Positions 1 through 11,434 of a stretch of DNA of 64,000 bases are shown in pieces. This stretch comes from Delphinus delphis (lineage: Eukaryota > Chordata > Mammalia > Artiodactyla > Delphinidae): positions 3,100,001-3,164,000 of the forward strand of contig NW_027192651.1 in the NCBI RefSeq assembly GCF_949987515.2, given 5' to 3'. A program made the translations under genes and the position numbers. The number at the start of each line of letters is the position of its first letter. The stretch's first letter is position 1. A model generated the notes under the pieces. That model was not told the origin of the DNA. It did no database searches and saw only the letters and a program-made list of their open reading frames with translations.

Positions 1-1230
1 CACCCCAAAGTTTGGATCGGCTCTGTTTACAAGAACCTCGTTTACAGTACAAGTTCAACATCGCAGAAAGTGAAAAATGGATAAAGAAGTTGTGGTATTT
101 ACTTACAAAGCAATATCACTCAGCAATGAAATCTGTGTCATCAGACCCTTAGCAGCACAATGAGTGGATTCAGGTATGATGATTCTAACTGAAATAAGTC
201 ACACAGAAAAAGAAACATCATAAGATATCAGTAATACACGGAATGTAAAGTTGGCTACACAGGAACTGAATTACAGAACAGAACAGGGTCTCAAATTTAG
301 AAAACCAACTTATGCTTGCTTAAGGGTAAAGGTGAGTTGGGGTGCTGCATAAAACCAGAGATTGAAATGAGCACAGATAAAGTTCCTTAAGCCAAATATG
401 GAATAGACAAGAGCTACTCCTTGCTCAACGAAATGGACTCAACACCCCATATTAAACGCCTAAGAATGTACCTTACTAGGAAGTATCTTAAAACCTATGG
501 ATTGCTATGTCTCCGAAAGAGAATCAAGCATGTGTACAGGGGCATAAACGCAGCAGTGATAGGATTGGAGAGGTTTGGTGAGCAAATGAAGACCCTTTGA
601 AGTCATATTGCATGGTACCCATTCCACGGGTTTCAACTACCCAGGTTTAAGGTATTCTTCCTTCAGCTAAAACATGCATGTGGAACCTAGAGTATGATCA
701 ACCATGTGATCGGGAGACGTGTTCAAATATGTCCCAGTTTTCGTACCCTGGTACTCGGGTGCAACATTCCAGACGCTTTACTAACACTCTCCCGACTTGG
801 AGAGTCAGTCCCATTAACCTCCTGTTTGGCCCAGTTTGCAATTTCTGCGGAAGATGAACAGGAATAGCGAGAACCAATGAGAGGCTAGCTGAAGGTGTCT
901 GGACGGGCAAATTTAACTCTCATTTACCACCAGGAAGAGGAATTAACCAAAGGCTCAGCGTGCCGTGCCGGAACCAGATTAGGGCCTGAAGCCATCCTGC
1001 GGTGTTGCGGCCAGCTCAAAAGAAAGCGAGTTGAAGAAAGGAGCTCAGGGGCACTGTAATTCACAAACCTGCAGAGTTATAAATGACAGCTATCGTCCAA
1101 AAATAGACTGAAGTAAGGCTGCCAAGAGGACTTGAAAGCGGGGCAGAATTGCAGGAAACCGATTTCAGGAGGTAGACTGGAATTGCATTGAAAGCATAGG
1201 AAAAGAGGCAGAACGTCCAGAATGATGCAC
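1..1230 (+). repeat. Partial monomer at window edge
   Basis: The window opens inside the L1-like part of a monomer, at the point equivalent to about 2,310 in a later monomer, and runs through the unrecognised part up to the next palindrome. It carries the typical short-form junction (cagtgataggattgg, 555-569), so it belongs to the 1.58-kb class. Confidence 0.9.
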
Positions 1231-1955
1231 TTGGCCAAAAAGGGCATATGCGTTTTTTCCTGAATATATTCAGGAAAAAAAAAAGTGTAAAATCCAGAAA
1301 GGCAGGACAAATGAAGACCCTTTGAAGTCATATTGCATGGTACCCATTCCACGGGTTTCAACTACCCAGGTTTAAGGTATTCTTCCTTCAGCTAAAACAT
1401 GCATGTGGAACCCAGAGTATGATCAACCATGTGAACGCGAGACGTGTTCAAATATGTCTCAGTTTTCCTCCCCCGGTACTCGGGTGCAACATTCCAGACG
1501 CTTTACTAACACTCTCCCCACTTGGAGAGTCAGTCCCTTTAACTTCCTGTTTGGCCCAGTTTGCAATTTCTGTGGAAGATGAACAGGAATAGCGAGAACC
1601 AATGAGAGACTAGCTGGAGGTGTCTGGACGGGCAAATTTAACTCTCATTTCCCACCAGGAAGAGGAATTAACCAAAGGCTCAGCGTGCCGTACCGGAACC
1701 AGATTAGGGCCTGAAGCCATCCTGCGGTGTTGCGGCCAGCTCAAAAGAAAGCCAGTTGAAGAAAGGAGCTCAGGGGCACTGTAATTCACAAACCTGCAGA
1801 GTTATAAATGACAGCTATCGTCCAAAAATAGACTGAAGTAAGGCTGCCAAGAGGACTTGAAAGCGGGGCAGAATTGCAGGAAACCGATTTCAGGAGGTAG
1901 ACTGGAATTGCATTGAAAGCATAGGAAAAGAGGCAGAACGTCCACAATGATGCAC
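1231..1955 (+). repeat. Heavily deleted satellite monomer, 725 bp
   Basis: Only 725 bp separate this palindrome from the next. The left palindrome arm and centre are present. At 1,275-1,284 the A-run of the right arm is fused to the A-run about 95 bp downstream (caggaaaaaa joined to aaaagtgtaa), which removes most of the right arm. A second junction at about 1,309-1,312 joins the aggcaggac motif directly to aaatgaagaccc, removing about 760 bp of L1-like sequence. The first junction lies in A-run microhomology next to the hairpin. Confidence 0.9.
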
Positions 1956-3535
1956 TTGGCCAAAAAGGGCGTATGCGTTTTTTCTTGAATATATTCAGGA
2001 AAAAACGCATACGCCCTTTTTGGCCAACCAAGCAAGCTTGCAAAGGAAATCTGCACTACAATGAAGTCTCACTTCCCCCCGGTCAAAAGGGCCATCTGAA
2101 AAAAGTGTAAAATCCAGAAAGGCAGGACAGGCCATGGAGAACTGGGAGCCTTGTTATGCTGATGGGCGGTATGTAAATTGCCAACAGACACTCGGGAGAA
2201 GTGTATGGTGTTTCCTGAAACATCTAAAAAACAAAGCAACAGAGCCTAGGGCACTGCCACTTATGGTCCTATAGCTTAGGGAAATTAAAATCAAAAAGAC
2301 ACAGCCACCCCAAAGTTTGGAACGGCTCTGTTTACAAGAACCTCGTTTACAGTACAAGTTCAACATCGCAGAAAGTGAAAAATGGATAAAGAAGTTGTGG
2401 TATTTACTTACAAAGCAATATCACTCAGCAATGAAATCTGTGTCATCAGGCCCTTAGCAGCACAATGAGTGGATTCAGGTATGATGATTCTAACTGAAAT
2501 AAGTCACACAGAAAAAGAAACATCATAAGATATCACTAATACACGGATTGTAAACTTGGCTACACAGGAACTGAATTACAGAACAGAACAGGGTCTCAAA
2601 TTTAGAAAACCAACTTATGCTTGCTTAAGGGGAAAGGTGAGTTGGGGTGCTGCATAAAACCAGAGATTGAAATGAGCACAGATAAAGTTCCTTAAGCCAA
2701 ATATGGAATAGACAAGAGCAACTCCTTGCTCAACGAAATGGACTCAACACCGCATATTAAACGCATAAGAATGTACCTGACTAGTAAGTATCTTAAAACC
2801 TATGGATTGCTATGTCTCCGAAAGAGAATCAAGCATGTGTACAGGGGCATAAACGCAGCAGTGATAGGATTGGAGAGGTTCGGTGAGCAAATGAAGACCC
2901 TTTGAAGTCATATTGCATGGTACCCATTCCACGGGTTTCAACTACCCAGGTTTAAGGTATTCTTCCTTCAGCTAAAACATGCATGTGGAACCTAGAATAT
3001 GATCAACCATGTGATCGGGAGACGTGTTCAAATATGTCCCAGTTTTCGTACCCTGGTACTCGGGTGCAACATTCCAGACGCTTTACTAACACTCTCCCGA
3101 CTTGGAGAGTCAGTCCCATTAACCTCCTGTTTGGCCCAGTTTGCAATTTCTGCGGAAGATGAACAGGAATAGCGAGGACCAATGAGAGGCTAGCTGAAGG
3201 TGTCTGGACGGGCAAATTTAACTCTCATTTCCCACCAGGAAGAGGAATTAACCAAAGGCTCAGCGTGCCGTGCCGGAACCAGATTAGGGCCTGAAGCCAT
3301 CCTGCGGTGTTGCGGCCAGCTCAAAAGAAAGCGAGTTGAAGAAAGGAGCTCAGGGGCACTGTAATTCACAAACCTGCAGAGTTATAAATGACAGCTATCG
3401 TCCAAAAATATACTGAAGTAAGGCTGCCAAGAGGACTTGAAAGCAGGGCAGAATTGCAGGAAACCGATTTCAGGAGGTAGACTGGAATTGCATTGAAAGC
3501 ATAGGAAAAGAGGCAGAACGTCCACAATGATGCAC
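1956..3535 (+). repeat. Satellite monomer, 1,580 bp
   Basis: Palindrome 1,956-2,027 has one left-arm change (C to T close to the centre, at 1,985). The monomer is otherwise full length and of the homogenised type. Confidence 0.93.
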
Positions 3536-3607
3536 TTGGCCAAAAAGGGCGTATGCGTTTTTTCCTGAATATATTCAGGAAAAAACGCATACGCCCTTTT
3601 TGGCCAA
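3536..3607. repeat. 72-bp perfect palindrome (reference copy)
   Basis: Two 36-bp arms meet without a spacer. The outer end is ttggccaaaaaggg, its mirror at the other end is ccctttttggccaa, and the centre is cctgaatatattcagg. In RNA this is an almost loopless hairpin; in DNA it could extrude as a cruciform. The outer ttggccaaaaag with an inner G/T-rich gtttttcc resembles the hairpin of mariner-derived MITEs that I recall from ruminant genomes, which also underlie the bovine miR-2284/2285 family. That resemblance is from memory, not from a search. The same element lies at the start of every listed monomer. Confidence 0.9.
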
Positions 3608-3637
3608 CCAAGCAAGCTTGCAAAGGAAATCTGCACT

Positions 3638-4440
3638 ACAATGAAGTCTCACTTCCCCCCGGTCAAAAGGGCCATCTGAAAAAAGTGTAAAATCCAGAAA
3701 GGCAGGACAGGCCATGGAGAACTGGGAGCCTTGTTATGCTGATGGGCGGGATGTAAATTACCAACAGACACTCAGGAGAAGTGTATGGTGTTTCCTGAAA
3801 CATCTAAAAAACAAAGCAACAGAGCCTAGGGCACTGCCACTTATGGTCCTATAGCTTAGGGAAATTAAAATCAAAAAGACACAGCCACCCCAAAGTTTGG
3901 GACGCCTCTGTTTACAATAACCTCGTTTACAGTACAAGTTCAACATCGCAGAAAGTGAAAAATGGATAAAGAAGTTGTGGTATTTACTTACAAAGCAATA
4001 TCACTCAGCAATGAAATCTATGTCATCAGGCCCTTAGGAGCACAATGAGTGGATTCAGGTATGATGATTCTAACTGAAATAAGTCACACAGAAAAAGAAA
4101 CATCATAAGATATCAGTAATACACGGAATGTAAAGTTGGCTACACAGGAACTGAATTACAGAACAGAACAGGGTCTCAAATTTAGAAAACCAACTTATGC
4201 TTGCTTAAGGGGAAAGGTGAGTTGGGGTGCTGCATAAACCCAGAGATTGAAATGAGCACAGATAAAGTTCCTTAAGCCAAATATGGAATAGACAAGAGCT
4301 ACTCCTTGCTCAACGAAATGGACTCAACACCGCATATTAAACGCCTAAGAATGTACCTGACTAGTAAGTATCTTAAAACCTATGGATTGCTATGTCTCCG
4401 AAAGAGAATCAAGCATGTGTACAGGGACATAAACGCAGCA
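3638..4440 (+). mobile_element. L1 3'-end-derived half of the satellite monomer (reference copy)
   Basis: This block runs parallel to the authentic L1 3' end at 54,253-54,950. Shared landmarks in order are acaatgaagtctcac against aacaatgaggtatcac, the catggagaactgggagcc block, gtaaattgccaac, the atcaaaaagacacagccac block, aatggataaagaagttgtgg, actgaaataagtcacacaga, and ttgcttaaggggaaaggtga. It is therefore an old L1 3' region in the sense direction, heavily diverged, with its A-rich tail missing in this short monomer class. No ORF2 reading frame remains. Confidence 0.8.
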
Positions 4441-4450
4441 GTGATAGGAT
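4441..4450 (+). other. Scar of the 167-bp deletion that defines short monomers
   Basis: In short monomers the text reads cagcagtga then taggattgg. In the long diverged monomer the two sides lie apart: cagcagtga ends at 62,649 and ctgacaggattgg begins near 62,814. Both sides share TGA, so the intervening stretch of about 167 bp (62,650-62,816) could have been lost by microhomology. The size matches the difference between 1,749 and 1,580 bp. Confidence 0.75.
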
Positions 4451-5115
4451 TGGAGAGGTTCGGTGAGCAAATGAAGACCCTTTGAAGTCATATTGCATGG
4501 TACCCATTCCACGGGTTTCAACTACCCAGGTTTAAGGTATTCTTCCTTCAGCTAAAACATGCATGTGGAACCTAGAGTATGATCAACCATGTGATCGGGA
4601 GACGTGTTCAAATATGTCCCAGTTTTCGTACCCTGGTACTCGGGTGCAACATTCCAGACGCTTTACTAACACTCTCCCGACTTGGAGAGTCAGTCCCTTT
4701 AACTTCCTGTTTGGCCCAGTTTGCAATTTCTGCGGAAGATGAACAGGAATAGCGAGAACCAATGAGAGGCTAGCTGAAGGTGTCTGGACGGGCAAATTTA
4801 ACTCTCATTTCCCACCAGGAAGAGGAATTAACCAAAGGCTCAGCGTGCCGTGCCGGAATCAGATTAGGGCCTGAAGCCATCCTGCGGTGTTGCGGCCAGC
4901 TCAAAAGAAAGCGAGTTGAAGAAAGGAGCTCAGGGGCACTGTAATTCACAAACCTGCAGAGTTATAAATGACAGCTATCGTCCAAAAATAGACTGAAGTA
5001 AGGCTGCCAAGAGGACTTGAAAGCGGGGCAGAATTGCAGGAAACCGATTTCAGGAGGTAGACTGGAATTGCATTGAAAGCATAGGAAAAGAGGCAGAACG
5101 TCCACAATGATGCAC
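4451..5115 (+). repeat. Unrecognised (non-L1) part of the monomer, reference copy
   Basis: About 665 bp between the deletion scar and the next palindrome. I recognise no transposon family in it. It holds a TATAAA-like site (gagttataaatgac, 4,959-4,972) about 150 bp before the palindrome, present in nearly all monomers but changed to tctaaa at 14.44 and 19.18 kb. No reading frame stays open across diverged copies, so I see no case for coding. An LTR or old retroelement origin is possible but unsupported. Confidence 0.6.
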
Positions 5116-6695
5116 TTGGCCAAAAAGGGCATATGCGTTTTTTCCTGAATATATTCAGGAAAAAACGCATACGCACTTTTTGGCCAACCAAGCAAGCTTG
5201 CAAAGGAAATCTGCACTACAATGAAGTCTCACTTCCCCCCGGTCAAAAGGGCCATCTGAAAAAAGTGTAAAATCCAGAAAGGCAGGACAGGCCATGGAGA
5301 ACTGGGAGCCTTGTTATGCTGATGGGCGGGATGTAAATTACCAACAGACACTCAGGAGAAGTGTATGGTGTTTCCTGAAACATCTAAAAAACAAAGCAAC
5401 AGAGCCTAGGGCACTGTCACTTATGGTCCTATAGCTTAGGGAAATTAAAATCAAAAAGACACAGCCACCCCAAAGTTTGGGATGCCTCTGTTTACAAGAA
5501 CCTCGTTTACAGTACAAGTTCAACATCGCAGAAAGTGAAAAATGGATAAAGAAGTTGTGGTATTTACTTACAAAGCAATATCACTCAGCAATGAAATCTA
5601 TGTCATCAGGCCCTTAGGAGCACAATGAGTGGATTCAGGTATGATGATTCTAACTGAAATAAGTCACACAGAAAAAGAAACATCATAAGATATCAGTAAT
5701 ACACGGAATGTAAAGTTGGCTACACAGGAACTGAATTACAGAACAGAACAGGGTCTCAAATTTAGAAAACCAACTTATGCTTGCTTAAGGGGAAAGGTGA
5801 GTTGGGGTGCTGCATAAACCCAGAGATTGAAATGAGCACAGATAAAGTTCCTTAAGCCAAATATGGAATAGACAAGAGCTACTCCTTGCTCAACGAAATG
5901 GACTCAACACCGCATATTAAACGCCTAAGAATGTACCTGACTAGTAAGTATCTTAAAACCTATGGATTGCTATGTCTCCGAAAGAGAATCAAGCATGTGT
6001 ACAGGGGCATAAACGCAGCAGTGATAGGATTGGAGAGGTTCGGTGAGCAAATGAAGACCCTTTGAAGTCATATTGCATGGTACCCATTCCACGGGTTTCA
6101 ACTACCCAGGTTTAAGGTATTCTTCCTTCAGCTAAAACATGCATGTGGAACCTAGAGTATGATCAACCATGTGATCGGGAGACGTGTTCAAATATGTCCC
6201 AGTTTTCGTACCCTGGTACTCGGGTGCAACATTCCAGACGCTTTACTAACACTCTCCCGACTTGGAGAGTCAGTCCCTTTAACTTCCTGTTTGGCCCAGT
6301 TTGCAATTTCTGCGGAAGATGAACAGGAATAGCGAGAACCAATGAGAGGCTAGCTGAAGGTGTCTGGACGGGCAAATTTAACTCTCATTTCCCACCAGGA
6401 AGAGGAATTAACCAAAGGCTCAGCGTGCCGTGCCGGAATCAGATTAGGGCCTGAAGCCATCCTGCGGTGTTGCGGCCAGCTCAAAAGAAAGCGAGTTGAA
6501 GAAAGGAGCTCAGGGGCACTGTAATTCACAAACCTGCAGAGTTATAAATGACAGCTATCGTCCAAAAATAGACTGAAGTAAGGCTGCCAAGAGGACTTGA
6601 AAGTGGGGCAGAATTGCAGGAAACCGATTTCAGGAGGTAGACTGGAATTGCATTGAAAGCATAGGAAAAGAGGCAGAACGTCCACAATGATGCAC
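5116..6695 (+). repeat. Satellite monomer, 1,580 bp
   Basis: The palindrome has two lesions: left-arm CpG to CA (gcatatgcg) and right-arm gcac instead of gccc. It is nearly identical to the following monomer, with visible differences at about 5,418 (gcactgtcac) and 5,485 (gatgcc). Confidence 0.93.
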
Positions 6696-8275
6696 TTGGC
6701 CAAAAAGGGCATATGCGTTTTTTCCTGAATATATTCAGGAAAAAACGCATACGCACTTTTTGGCCAACCAAGCAAGCTTGCAAAGGAAATCTGCACTACA
6801 ATGAAGTCTCACTTCCCCCCGGTCAAAAGGGCCATCTGAAAAAAGTGTAAAATCCAGAAAGGCAGGACAGGCCATGGAGAACTGGGAGCCTTGTTATGCT
6901 GATGGGCGGGATGTAAATTACCAACAGACACTCAGGAGAAGTGTATGGTGTTTCCTGAAACATCTAAAAAACAAAGCAACAGAGCCTAGGGCACTGCCAC
7001 TTATGGTCCTATAGCTTAGGGAAATTAAAATCAAAAAGACACAGCCACCCCAAAGTTTGGGACGCCTCTGTTTACAAGAACCTCGTTTACAGTACAAGTT
7101 CAACATCGCAGAAAGTGAAAAATGGATAAAGAAGTTGTGGTATTTACTTACAAAGCAATATCACTCAGCAATGAAATCTATGTCATCAGGCCCTTAGGAG
7201 CACAATGAGTGGATTCAGGTATGATGATTCTAACTGAAATAAGTCACACAGAAAAAGAAACATCATAAGATATCAGTAATACACGGAATGTAAACTTGGC
7301 TACACAGGAACTGAATTACAGAACAGAACAGGGTCTCAAATTTAGAAAACCAACTTATGCTTGCTTAAGGGGAAAGGTGAGTTGGGGTGCTGCATAAACC
7401 CAGAGATTGAAATGAGCACAGATAAAGTTCCTTAAGACAAATATGGAATAGACAAGAGCTACTCCTTGCTCAACGAAATGGACTCAACACCGCATATTAA
7501 ACGCCTAAGAATGTACCTGACTAGTAAGTATCTTAAAACCTATGGATTGCTATGTCTCCGAAAGAGAATCAAGCATGTGTACAGGGGCATAAACGCAGCA
7601 GTGATAGGATTGGAGAGGTTCGGTGAGCAAATGAAGACCCTTTGAAGTCATATTGCATGGTACCCATTCCACGGGTTTCAACTACCCAGGTTTAAGGTAT
7701 TCTTCCTTCAGCTAAAACATGCATGTGGAACCTAGAGTATGATCAACCATGTGATCGGGAGACGTGTTCAAATATGTCCCAGTTTTCGTACCCTGGTACT
7801 CGGGTGCAACATTCCAGACGCTTTACTAACACTCTCCCGACTTGGAGAGTCAGTCCCTTTAACTTCCTGTTTGGCCCAGTTTGCAATTTCTGCGGAAGAT
7901 GAACAGGAATAGCGAGAACCAATGAGAGGCTAGCTGAAGGTGTCTGGACGGGCAAATTTAACTCTCATTTCCCACCAGGAAGAGGAATTAACCAAAGGCT
8001 CAGCGTGCCGTGCCGGAATCAGATTAGGGCCTGAAGCCATCCTGCGGTGTTGCGGCCAGCTCAAAAGAAAGCGAGTTGAAGAAAGGAGCTCAGGGGCACT
8101 GTAATTCACAAACCTGCAGAGTTATAAATGACAGCTATCGTCCAAAAATAGACTGAAGTAAGGCTGCCAAGAGGACTTGAAAGCGGGGCAGAATTGCAGG
8201 AAACCGATTTCAGGAGGTAGACTGGAATTGCATTGAAAGCATAGGAAAAGAGGCAGAACGTCCACAATGATGCAC
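6696..8275 (+). repeat. Satellite monomer, 1,580 bp
   Basis: It carries the same two palindrome lesions as the preceding monomer, plus the gccggaatcag variant near 8,013, shared with 4,853 and 6,433. This marks a very recent single-monomer duplication series. Confidence 0.93.
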
Positions 8276-9854
8276 TTGGCCAAAAAGGGCGTATGCGTTT
8301 TTTCCTGAATATATTCAGGAAAAAACGCATACGCCCTTTTTCGCCAACCAAGCAAGCTTGCAAAGGAAATCTGCACTACAATGAAGTCTCACTTCCCCCC
8401 GGTCAAAAGGGCCATCTGAAAAAAGTGTAAAACCCAGAAAGGCAGGACAGGCCATGGAGAACTGGGAGCCTTGTTATGCTGATGGGCGGGATGTAAATTG
8501 CCAACAGACACTCAGGAGAAGTGTATGGTGTTTCCTGAAACATCTAAAAAACAAAGCAACAGAGCCTAGGGCACTGCCACTTATGGTCCTATAGCTTAGG
8601 GAAATTAAAATCAAAAAGACACAGCCACCCCAAAGTTTGGGACGCCTCTGTTTACAAGAAACTCGTTTACAGTACAAGTTCAACATCGCAGAAAGTGAAA
8701 AATGGATAAAGAAGTTGTGGTATTTACTTACAAAGCAATATCACTCAGCAATGAAATCTGTGTCATCAGGCCCTTAGCATCACAATGAGTGGATTCAGGT
8801 ATGATGATTCTAACTGAAATAAGTCACACAGAAAAAGAAACATCATAAGATATCAGGAATACATGGAATGTAAACTTGGCTACACAGGAACTGAATTACA
8901 GAACAGAACAGGGTCTCAAAATTAGAAAACCAACTTATGCTTGCTTAAGGGTAAAGGTGAGTTGGGGTGCTGCATAAACCCAGAGATTGAAATGAGCACA
9001 GATAAAGTTCCTTAAGCCAAATATGGAATAGACAAGAGCTACTCCTTGCTCAACAAAATGGACTCAACACCGCATATTAAACGCCTAAGAATGTACCTGA
9101 CTAGTAAGTATCTTAAAACCTATGGATTGCTATGTCTCCGAAAGAGAATCAAGCATGTGTACAGGGGCATAAATGCAGCAGTGATAGGATTGGAGAGGTT
9201 CGGTGAGCAAATGAAGACCCTTTGAAGTCATATTGCATGGTACCCATTCCACGGGTTTCAACTACCCAGGTGTAAGACTTGTTCCTTCAGCTAAAACATG
9301 CATGTGGAACCTAGAGTATGATCAACCATGTGATTGGGAGACGTGTTCAAATATGTCTCAGTTTTCGTACCCTGGTAATCGGGTGCAACATTCCAGACGC
9401 TTTACTAACACTCTCCCCACTTGGAGAGTCAGTCCCTTTAACCTCCTGTTTGGCCCAGTTTGCAATTTCTGCGGAAGATGAACAGGAATAGCGAGAACCA
9501 ATGAGAGGCTAGCTGGAGGTGTCTGGACGGGCAAATTTAACTCTCATTTCCCACCAGGAAGCGGAATTAACCAAAGGCTCAGCGTGCCGTGCCGGAACCA
9601 GATTAGGGCCTGAAGCCATCCTGCGGTGTTGCGGCCAGGTCACAAGAAAGCGAGTTGAAGAAAGGAGCTCACGGGCACTGTAATTCACAAACCTGCAGAG
9701 TTATAAATGACAGCTATCGTCCAAAAATAGACTGAAGTAAGGCTGCCAAGAGGACTTGAAAGCGGGGCAGAATTGCAGGAAACCGATTTCAGGAGGTAGA
9801 CTGGAATTGCATTGAAAGCATAGGAAAAGAGGCAGAACGTCCACAATGATGCAC
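8276..9854 (+). repeat. Satellite monomer, 1,579 bp
   Basis: The palindrome has one lesion near its outer right end (tttttcgccaa). Downstream markers change at about 9,270-9,290 (ggtgtaagacttgttcc), which sets this copy apart from the previous series. Confidence 0.92.
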
Positions 9855-11434
9855 TTGGCCAAAAAGGGCGTATGCGTTTTTTCCTGAATATATTCAGGAA
9901 AAAACGCATACGCCCTTTTTGGCCAACCAAGCAAGCTTGCAAAGGAAATCTGCACTACAATGAAGTCTCACTTCCCCCCGGTCAAAAGGGCCATCTGAAA
10001 AAAGTGTAAAATCCAGAAAGGCAGGACAGGCCATGGAGAACTGGGAGCCTTGTTATACTGATGGGCGGGATGTAAATTGCCAACAGACACTCGGGAGAAG
10101 TGTATGGTGTTTCCTTAAACATCTAAAAAACAAAGCAACAGAGCCTAGGGCACGGCCACTTATGGTCCTATACCTTAGGGAAATTAAAATCAAAAAGACA
10201 CAGCCACCCCAAAGTTTGGAACGGCTCTGTTTACAAGAACCTCGTTTACAGTACAAGTTCAACATCGCAGAAAGTGAAAAATGGACAAAGAAGTTGTGGT
10301 ATTTACTTACAAAGCAATATCACTCAGCCATGAAATCTGTGTCATCAGGCACTTAGCAGCACAATGAGTGGATTCAGGTATGATGATTCTAACTGAAATA
10401 AGTCACACAGAAAAAGAAACATCATAAGATATCACTAATACACGGATTGTAAACTTGGCTACACAGGAACTGAATGACAGAACAGAACAGGGTCTCAAAT
10501 TTAGAAAACCAACTTATGCTTGCTTAAGGGGAAAGGTGAGTTGGGGTGCTGCATAAACCCAGAGATTGAAATGAGCACAGATAAAGTTCCTTAAGCCAAA
10601 TATGGAATAGACAAGAGCTACTCCTTGCTCAACGAAATGGACTCAACACCGCATATTAAACGCCTAAGAATGTACCTGACTAGTAAGTATCTTAAAACCT
10701 ATGGATTGCTATGTCTCCGAAAGAGAATCAAGCATGTGTACAGGGGCATAAACGCAGCAGTGATAGGATTGGAGAGGTTCGGTGAGCAAATGAAGACCCT
10801 TTGAAGTCATGTTGCATGGTACCCATTCCACGGGTTTCAACTACCCAGGTGTAAGGTATTGTTCCTTCAGCTAAAACATGCATGTGGAATCTAGAGTATG
10901 ATCAACCATGTGATTGGGAGACTTGTTCAAATATGTCTCAGTTTTCATACCCTGGTACTCGGGTGCAACATTCCAGACGCTTTACTAACACTCTCCCCAC
11001 TTGGAGAGTCAGTCCCTTTAACCTCCTGTTTGGCCCAGTTTGCAATTTCTGCGGAAGATGAACAGGAATAGCGAGAACCAATGAGAGGCTAGTTGGAGGT
11101 GTCTGGACGGGCAAATTTAACTCTCATTTCCCACCAGGAAGAGGAATTAACCAAAGGCTCAGCGTGCCGTGCCGGAACCAGATTAGGGCCTGAAGCCATC
11201 CTGCGGTGTTGCGGCCAGGTCACAAGAAAGCGAGTTGAAGAAAGGAGCTCAGGGGCACTGTAATTCACAAACCTACAGAGTTATAAATGACAGCTATCGT
11301 CCAAAAATAGACTGAAGTAAGGCTGCCAAGAGGACTTGAAAGCGGGGCAGAATTGCAGGAAACCGATTTCAGGAGGTAGACTGGAATTGCATTGAAAGCA
11401 TAGGAAAAGAGGCAGAACGTCCACAATGATGCAC
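9855..11434 (+). repeat. Satellite monomer, 1,580 bp
   Basis: The palindrome is perfect. The L1-like part carries scattered private substitutions such as gcacggccac near 10,151 and ctgaatgacag near 10,471. Confidence 0.92.

Larger units (their letters stand above)
3536..5115 (+). repeat. Satellite monomer, 1,580 bp (reference monomer)
   Basis: Palindrome 3,536-3,607 is perfect. I use this copy as the reference for dissecting the monomer. It is the first copy here with the attaccaacagacactcagg marker (3,757-3,776), which is shared with the next two monomers and recurs at 22.7, 27.4, 33.8, 36.9 and 44.2 kb. Confidence 0.93.

Noticed and set aside
1802..2056. Open frames of 84-85 codons on the minus strand spanning the palindrome, repeated in almost every monomer
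   Set aside because: They recur because the monomers are near-identical. The two frames overlap each other, are broken or shortened in the diverged monomers (59,997; 61,737), and encode no recognisable domain. Conservation here reflects homogenisation, not protein selection.
4959..4972. TATAAA-like site upstream of the palindrome as a promoter
   Set aside because: A single AT-rich hexamer per monomer, lost in two copies and unsupported by other promoter elements. Worth only a mention unless transcripts are found.
3536..8347. CRISPR-like array because of regularly spaced palindromic repeats
   Set aside because: The period is about 1.58 kb, the spacers are identical rather than unique, there are no cas genes, and the context is mammalian L1-derived satellite.
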